This document shows, in pieces, positions 60,135 to 64,000 of a DNA stretch of 64,000 nt (the first letter of the stretch is position 1; every line of letters starts with the position of its first letter). The notes under the pieces were generated by a model that did no database searches, was not told the DNA's origin, and was given only the letters and a program-made list of their open reading frames with translations. Source of the DNA: JAXMHN01 sp964578605 (GTDB taxonomy: Bacteria > Verrucomicrobiota > Verrucomicrobiia > Limisphaerales > SIBE01); assembly GCA_964578605.1 (NCBI GenBank), contig CAZODO010000018.1, positions 1 through 64,000 on the forward strand, given 5' to 3'. The position numbers and the translations under genes were made by a program.

Positions 60135-61451
60135 TCAATCCCCGAGCTTGGAGCATTTCCAGAGGAATTCCATGAGCTGCGTGTTCAAGGCGGTTCGTGC
60201 GGCTTGATCGGAACCGCGCGTTCCCATACGCAGCGTATGCCACGGCCCGTCGCCGTACCGGCACACAGCCCACAGCGACTTGGCCCCCGCCGCGTCAGTG
60301 AGGATCGAGCTTGTGCCAGCGACCCATCGGCTGCCCGTTTTCGCCGCCACTGCAGCCGCCAGGTGTTGGATCCGGTCCCGCGGCGCCTCAGGAAGGTCAT
60401 TTGGCGGGATCGAAAGCAGTTTGGCCATCGCCTCGTGGGTCGGTGCAACGAACGCACCGGCGATCAGGGCTTGGCTGCGGGAGGCGCCGGTCAAGTTATC
60501 GGCCATGGAACCGCCGCTTCCGATCTCGACCAGCGCAAGCGGTCCGCCCTGGGCCAGCAGGTTGTTCACCACGACCTCTTCGAGCGAGGAGCCGTCGCTG
60601 GCATAGATATACGTTCCAAGATGTTGGCGCAGGTCGGCTTCGAGGCGTTTGAAAACCTCCCGGTCTTCCGGCAAAGGCCCCGGCCGTGAGAATGTGAAGT
60701 CCACCCGGCCTCCCTCGAAAAGGGAGGTGATCAGGACGCCTGGCGGGACAGAGACACGGTCTTTGATCACCTGATCGATCAAAGATTGGCCGGCTCCGAC
60801 GAAACGCACCGTGAGGGCGGTTCCCAGCTCGCGAATCCCGAAACGGCGCTGGAGAAACGGCACCAACTCGACGGTGGTCATGGACTGGAGTTCCCGGGGC
60901 GGACCCGGCAGCGCGACCACCACGGATGATCCGGAGTCGAAGACAAGCCCCACGGCGGTCCCGGTGGGGTTCTTGAGATACCCGCCGCGGACCGGCACGA
61001 GCGTCTGCCGGCGCAAGTTCGCCCGCAGTTGGGTTCGCGATTGGTTAAAACGGCGCTCCATTTCGGCGAGCGCTTCCGGGCTTTCCTGCAGCTCGATCCC
61101 GGTGATTGCGGAGAGCTTCTCGCGCGTGATGTCGTTCGGGGTGGGGCCGAGGCCCCCGGTGACGATGACCAGCGCCGCGCGGTTGGTAGCGAACCGGAAG
61201 GCGCGCTCGATATCTTCGCGCTGGTCGTCGACAAGGATGGATCCGGCGCAATGGCAGCCGAACGGACGCAAAGTGCGGGTGAGGAAGGGCGTATGGGCAT
61301 CTTGAAGCACGCCTTCCAGGAGTTCGCCGCCCGTGACAATGATGAAGTATTCCAGCGGACGGGTATCGCCCGTGGCGGGACGGGTCTCATCAGCCGCCCG
61401 AGAGACCAAGGCCGCCCCGAGAAGAGCGGCCAGGAACAAGGAGCAATTCAT
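60135..61451 (-). CDS. Exported CinA-like (MoCF-domain) protein
   Basis: A 438-residue protein. The N-terminus MNCSLFLAALLGAALVSRA is a Sec signal peptide. The mature part has the CinA N-terminal domain: IIVTGGELLEGVLQDAH, VIVTGGLGPTPNDITREKL, NPTGTAVGLVF, and ALPGPPRELQSM. A C-terminal CinA-type domain (LVEIGSGGSMADNLTGASRS) follows, with Gly-Ser-Gly in place of the usual TGGS-like sequence. CinA proteins are normally cytosolic nucleotide hydrolases. The ATG overlaps the stop of the upstream isomerase-like gene (ATGA). Confidence 0.85.
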   Translation of the reverse strand: MNCSLFLAALLGAALVSRAADETRPATGDTRPLEYFIIVTGGELLEGVLQDAHTPFLTRTLRPFGCHCAGSILVDDQREDIERAFRFATNRAALVIVTGGLGPTPNDITREKLSAITGIELQESPEALAEMERRFNQSRTQLRANLRRQTLVPVRGGYLKNPTGTAVGLVFDSGSSVVVALPGPPRELQSMTTVELVPFLQRRFGIRELGTALTVRFVGAGQSLIDQVIKDRVSVPPGVLITSLFEGGRVDFTFSRPGPLPEDREVFKRLEADLRQHLGTYIYASDGSSLEEVVVNNLLAQGGPLALVEIGSGGSMADNLTGASRSQALIAGAFVAPTHEAMAKLLSIPPNDLPEAPRDRIQHLAAAVAAKTGSRWVAGTSSILTDAAGAKSLWAVCRYGDGPWHTLRMGTRGSDQAARTALNTQLMEFLWKCSKLGD

Positions 61452-62440
61452 TTGCCCGCCAAGATCATGTCGAGCCGCTTGCTGTGTTCGGCCACGGACA
61501 GGTCCCCGCCTTCGATGGTCATCCATCCGGCGTACCCCACGGCATCAAGGGCGCTGCGCACCACCGGCCAGCGGACGCTGCCGTCGCGGATATTGACGAA
61601 GTCGCCGCCGCCATTCGGATCGGTCGGGGAGAGTTTGAAATCCTTTACGTGGCATTTTGCCAAGAGATCGCCGCCAAGGGTGAGGATCCACTCTTCTGGC
61701 GCGGCGTATTTGACATGGTTGCCAATATCGAAATAGGCCTTCACCCATGGGCTCTGGAAGGAGGCGACGAACTGTTTGAAGACCGCCGGTTTTACCCAAA
61801 GGTTATTCCAGACGTTCTCCAAGGCAATCACGACGCCCGTTTCTTCCGCCAGCGGGATGAGGCGCTTCACCATTTCGCGCGAGGTGTCGATCGCATGGTT
61901 ATGCGCCCGGATGTATTCGGCATAAGGCGCGTTGTCGCCATTGACCACGCGGGTCAAATGCCCGGTCTCGTCCGTTTCGATCAGGAACTCCCAGGGGCGC
62001 GGCATCTTGACTCCGCTGATCCGGCACGGAACCAGCAGCACGGCGTCGGCCCCGAACCCGTGCGCCGCTCGCAGAGCCGCTTCGGTGGTCTTGAAGCTGC
62101 GATCCACTTGGCCCTGGTCGGGGTGGTTAAACTCCGCCCAGCCTCGCAACACCGCATGAATGCGCATGCCGGCCTTCTCGGCGGCGGCGCGGCACTTCTC
62201 GGCCTCCGGCTCGCTGACGATGCCGGCTTCGACGCCGTCAAACCCGGCGTCTTTGAGCCGTTTAAGCTCGTCTTCGCTGGGCCGATTGACGATCAACGCT
62301 TTATACAGCTTGTGTTTCAAGCCGGGGGCACTCTCCGCGGCCCGGGCTTGGCCGAGCGGTTCGCGAAGCTGCACGCCGAGTCCAGCGGCAATCACGGCTG
62401 AGGTGGCAAGGAAATGACGGCGCGAAAGGTCGTGTTTCAT
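61448..62440 (-). CDS. Tat-exported sugar phosphate isomerase/epimerase-like protein
   Basis: A 330-residue protein. A twin-arginine signal (SRRHFLATSAVIAAGLGV) precedes an AP-endonuclease-2-like TIM barrel with the expected metal ligands: Glu in VIALENVWNN, Asp in AYFDIGNH, His in CHVKDF, and Glu in MTIEGGD. It probably isomerises or dehydrates a sugar in the periplasm. ATG 62440 is chosen for the Tat signal. Coupled to the CinA-like gene by a 4-nt overlap. Confidence 0.87.
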   Translation of the reverse strand: MKHDLSRRHFLATSAVIAAGLGVQLREPLGQARAAESAPGLKHKLYKALIVNRPSEDELKRLKDAGFDGVEAGIVSEPEAEKCRAAAEKAGMRIHAVLRGWAEFNHPDQGQVDRSFKTTEAALRAAHGFGADAVLLVPCRISGVKMPRPWEFLIETDETGHLTRVVNGDNAPYAEYIRAHNHAIDTSREMVKRLIPLAEETGVVIALENVWNNLWVKPAVFKQFVASFQSPWVKAYFDIGNHVKYAAPEEWILTLGGDLLAKCHVKDFKLSPTDPNGGGDFVNIRDGSVRWPVVRSALDAVGYAGWMTIEGGDLSVAEHSKRLDMILAGK

Positions 62441-62853
62441 AGGAGGCTCAAGTCTGAGGGGAAACCGCGGCAAATGGAAGGCCGAAGGTGGTTGAATGCA
62501 GATACCGCGCTCGGCGCATGCAGGCAACCGCACGAAGCGCGCTTGCTCCATGCCGAACGTCTCGGGCATCGCATGGGTGAGACCCGAACCGATAACGCGT
62601 TCCTGTTACTGAAACCGGGGGACTTCTCCGGTGGGGTAACGAACTTCGTCCTGATGCATCCTCCGGAAACGACGGACTGATCGGAGCGCCGGCTTGCAGC
62701 CGGGTTCAGGCGCCGCTCGTTCGTGGCGGCGGTGAAAGACGAAGCCGGCTGCAAGCCGGCGCTGCGAAGAATAAGAAGCCAAACTGAGAATTACTCTGGT
62801 CGCCGCCTCCGAGCTTGCGTTGGCTCGTGGATGTGTTGAACTCCGTTCACACC
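62441..62853. other. Spacer with REP-like element
   Basis: The gene-free stretch between two divergent exported-protein genes. It holds the REP-like copy R2 at 62683-62788; nothing else is recognised. Confidence 0.6.
62683..62788. repeat. REP-like dispersed repeat, copy R2
   Basis: The longest copy: GGAGCGCCGGCTTGCAGCCG opens it and GAAGCCGGCTGCAAGCCGGC closes it, with GGCGGCGGTGAAAG inside and AATAAGAAGCCAAACTGAG after it. It can form a long cruciform. Homologous to 8594-8677. Confidence 0.82.
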
Positions 62854-63990
62854 ATGAGAAAGCGCGAATTTCTGTTCCGAACAGGCCTGCTTGGAATGGC
62901 CGGCCTCGCGGGCGCAACGGCCGCTCCTTCCGAAAGCGGCGCCCGAAGTTCTTCCGTCTTCAATGTGCTCGATTTCGGCGCCAAAGGCGACGGCAAGACA
63001 CCCGACTCGGACGCCATTCAGAAGGCGCTCGATGCCGCCGGGGCTGTCAGCGGCACGGTCTATTTTCCAGCCGGCCGGTATCTCTGCCACGATCTCAAGG
63101 TCGCCCCGCATACGACGGTGCTCGCCGAACCGCAATGGGGCTACCGCGAGGACGGCGGCGCCATGCTCATCCTCGATTCAGATGAAGCAGACTGCCTTCT
63201 CAACATTACGGGCGCCTTCGGCGTCCATCTCCGCGGCCTGTTCCTGCGCGGACGGCGTGATGCGAAAAAGGCGATCCACGGCGTCTTCCTCAACAACGCC
63301 GAGAAGTACAGTCCGAAAGAAGACGCGATCGTGATCGACGACTGCAAGGTCGAGCGGTTCTCCGGGCATGGCGTCAACCTGCTGCGCATCTGGCTGTTCA
63401 TCATCCGGCACAGCATCATGCAAGGCAATAAAGGCTGCGGCATCCAGATCACCGGCTGGGACGGCTTTGTCACCGACAACCAGCTTTCGGGCAACGGCAG
63501 CCACGGGTTTGGATGCGATTCCGTCGGTGCCACGGTTATGTTCACCGCCAATCGCGTCGAGTGGAACCATGGCTACGGCCTTTACCTCTGCGCGGGCGAT
63601 GCCTGGAATGTCACCGGCAATTGCTTCGACCGCAATTGGGGCGCGGGCATTTGCGCGATGAAGATGCGGACCACCACCATCACCGGCAATGTCTTTCGGC
63701 GCTGCGGCAAGGACAGCAGCCAGTTGGCCGAAGGGGAACGTTCCTGCCATGTCCGGCTCGAGGAATGCAGCGGGCTGACTTTCGTATCCAACGTTTGCGC
63801 GGCGGGCCGGGACGACGGCGGCCAAGGCAAGTTCACGCCCCAGGTCGGTTTCATTCTGCGGAAACTGAGCCATTCCGTCATCTCATCCAACACCCTGTTC
63901 CGGGGGTACATGGACGAGATGACGGCGGACCTTGGCGAGCACGGGGCCGATTACGTGTTCGTGAACAACGTCGGAAGCCCCATGTCCTGA
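62854..63990 (+). CDS. Exported pectate-lyase-superfamily beta-helix protein
   Basis: A 378-residue protein with a Tat-like signal (RKREFLFRTGLLGMAGLAG). The mature N-terminus has the pectate lyase superfamily start (VFNVLDFGAKGDGKTPDSDA) and GTVYFPAGRY, then parallel beta-helix coils (DNQLSGNGSHGFGC, ANRVEWNHGYGLYL, GNCFDRNWGAGI, GNVFRRCG). It probably binds or cleaves polysaccharide. ATG 62854 places the signal at the N-terminus. Confidence 0.87.
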   Translation: MRKREFLFRTGLLGMAGLAGATAAPSESGARSSSVFNVLDFGAKGDGKTPDSDAIQKALDAAGAVSGTVYFPAGRYLCHDLKVAPHTTVLAEPQWGYREDGGAMLILDSDEADCLLNITGAFGVHLRGLFLRGRRDAKKAIHGVFLNNAEKYSPKEDAIVIDDCKVERFSGHGVNLLRIWLFIIRHSIMQGNKGCGIQITGWDGFVTDNQLSGNGSHGFGCDSVGATVMFTANRVEWNHGYGLYLCAGDAWNVTGNCFDRNWGAGICAMKMRTTTITGNVFRRCGKDSSQLAEGERSCHVRLEECSGLTFVSNVCAAGRDDGGQGKFTPQVGFILRKLSHSVISSNTLFRGYMDEMTADLGEHGADYVFVNNVGSPMS

Positions 63991-64000
63991 CGAAGCGGGG

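Overview
The window is GC-rich bacterial chromosome, most likely from a verrucomicrobium of the Pedosphaera/Limisphaerales type. This is inferred from the gene content: an N-methylated prepilin-like protein with a terminal H-Xn-DG motif, many Tat- or Sec-exported sugar-active and beta-helix proteins, a secreted protein of eight IPT/TIG repeats, DUF2961/GH172 and DUF2934 proteins, and a threonyl-tRNA synthetase without a TGS domain. No rRNA or other species-level marker is present, so the assignment is not certain.

Layout. 0-4 kb: noncoding repeats, tRNA-Gly(TCC), then pyrC, a thioredoxin-fold protein and carA (pyrimidine synthesis). 4-18 kb: a sodium:solute symporter, thrS, a DUF309 protein, parB, def, histidinol-phosphatase, type II NADH dehydrogenase, rnc with a Cys-rich partner, leuB and a GT39-like membrane enzyme. 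18-28 kb: an esterase, the IPT/TIG protein, a DUF2934 protein, clpB and a glycoside hydrolase-glycosyltransferase fusion. 27.9-33.8 kb: a compact plus-strand run tyrA-aroA-cmk-plsC followed by a DPP-IV-like peptidase. 33.8-40.1 kb: a PAP2 phosphatase and three exported carbohydrate-type proteins. 40.4-46.3 kb: a tightly overlapping cbb3 oxidase operon (ccoS-ccoN-ccoO-monoheme ccoP-copper ATPase). 46.3-51.5 kb: an accessory island of toxin-antitoxin modules and gene fragments ending at tRNA-Leu(TAA). 51.7-57.2 kb: Prc protease, rhomboid, an EamA transporter, rnhB and yraN. 57.2-64 kb: exported proteins, including a Tat-exported sugar isomerase-like enzyme coupled to a signal-peptide-bearing CinA-like protein.

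The most unusual material is noncoding. Several intergenic regions carry arrays of 11-bp units in strict 11-bp phase. In two of them the units run forward (ACCCGT), pass through an identical ACCCGTTC-N2-GAACGGGT dyad, and continue inverted (ACGGGT). A third array shares the CCGTAGT core on the other strand, and an AT-rich stretch shows the same 11-bp phase with a TAT core. Two further dispersed repeat families, one REP-like, also sit in intergenic regions.

The accessory island contains an AbiEi/AbiEii pair, an orphan AbiEi/DUF6088 gene, an ankyrin-helix-turn-helix protein, a short fragment of an ATPase operon and an AbrB/PIN pair. Two decayed copies of the same serine-recombinase C-terminus lie at its internal boundaries, which suggests assembly by repeated insertion and decay.
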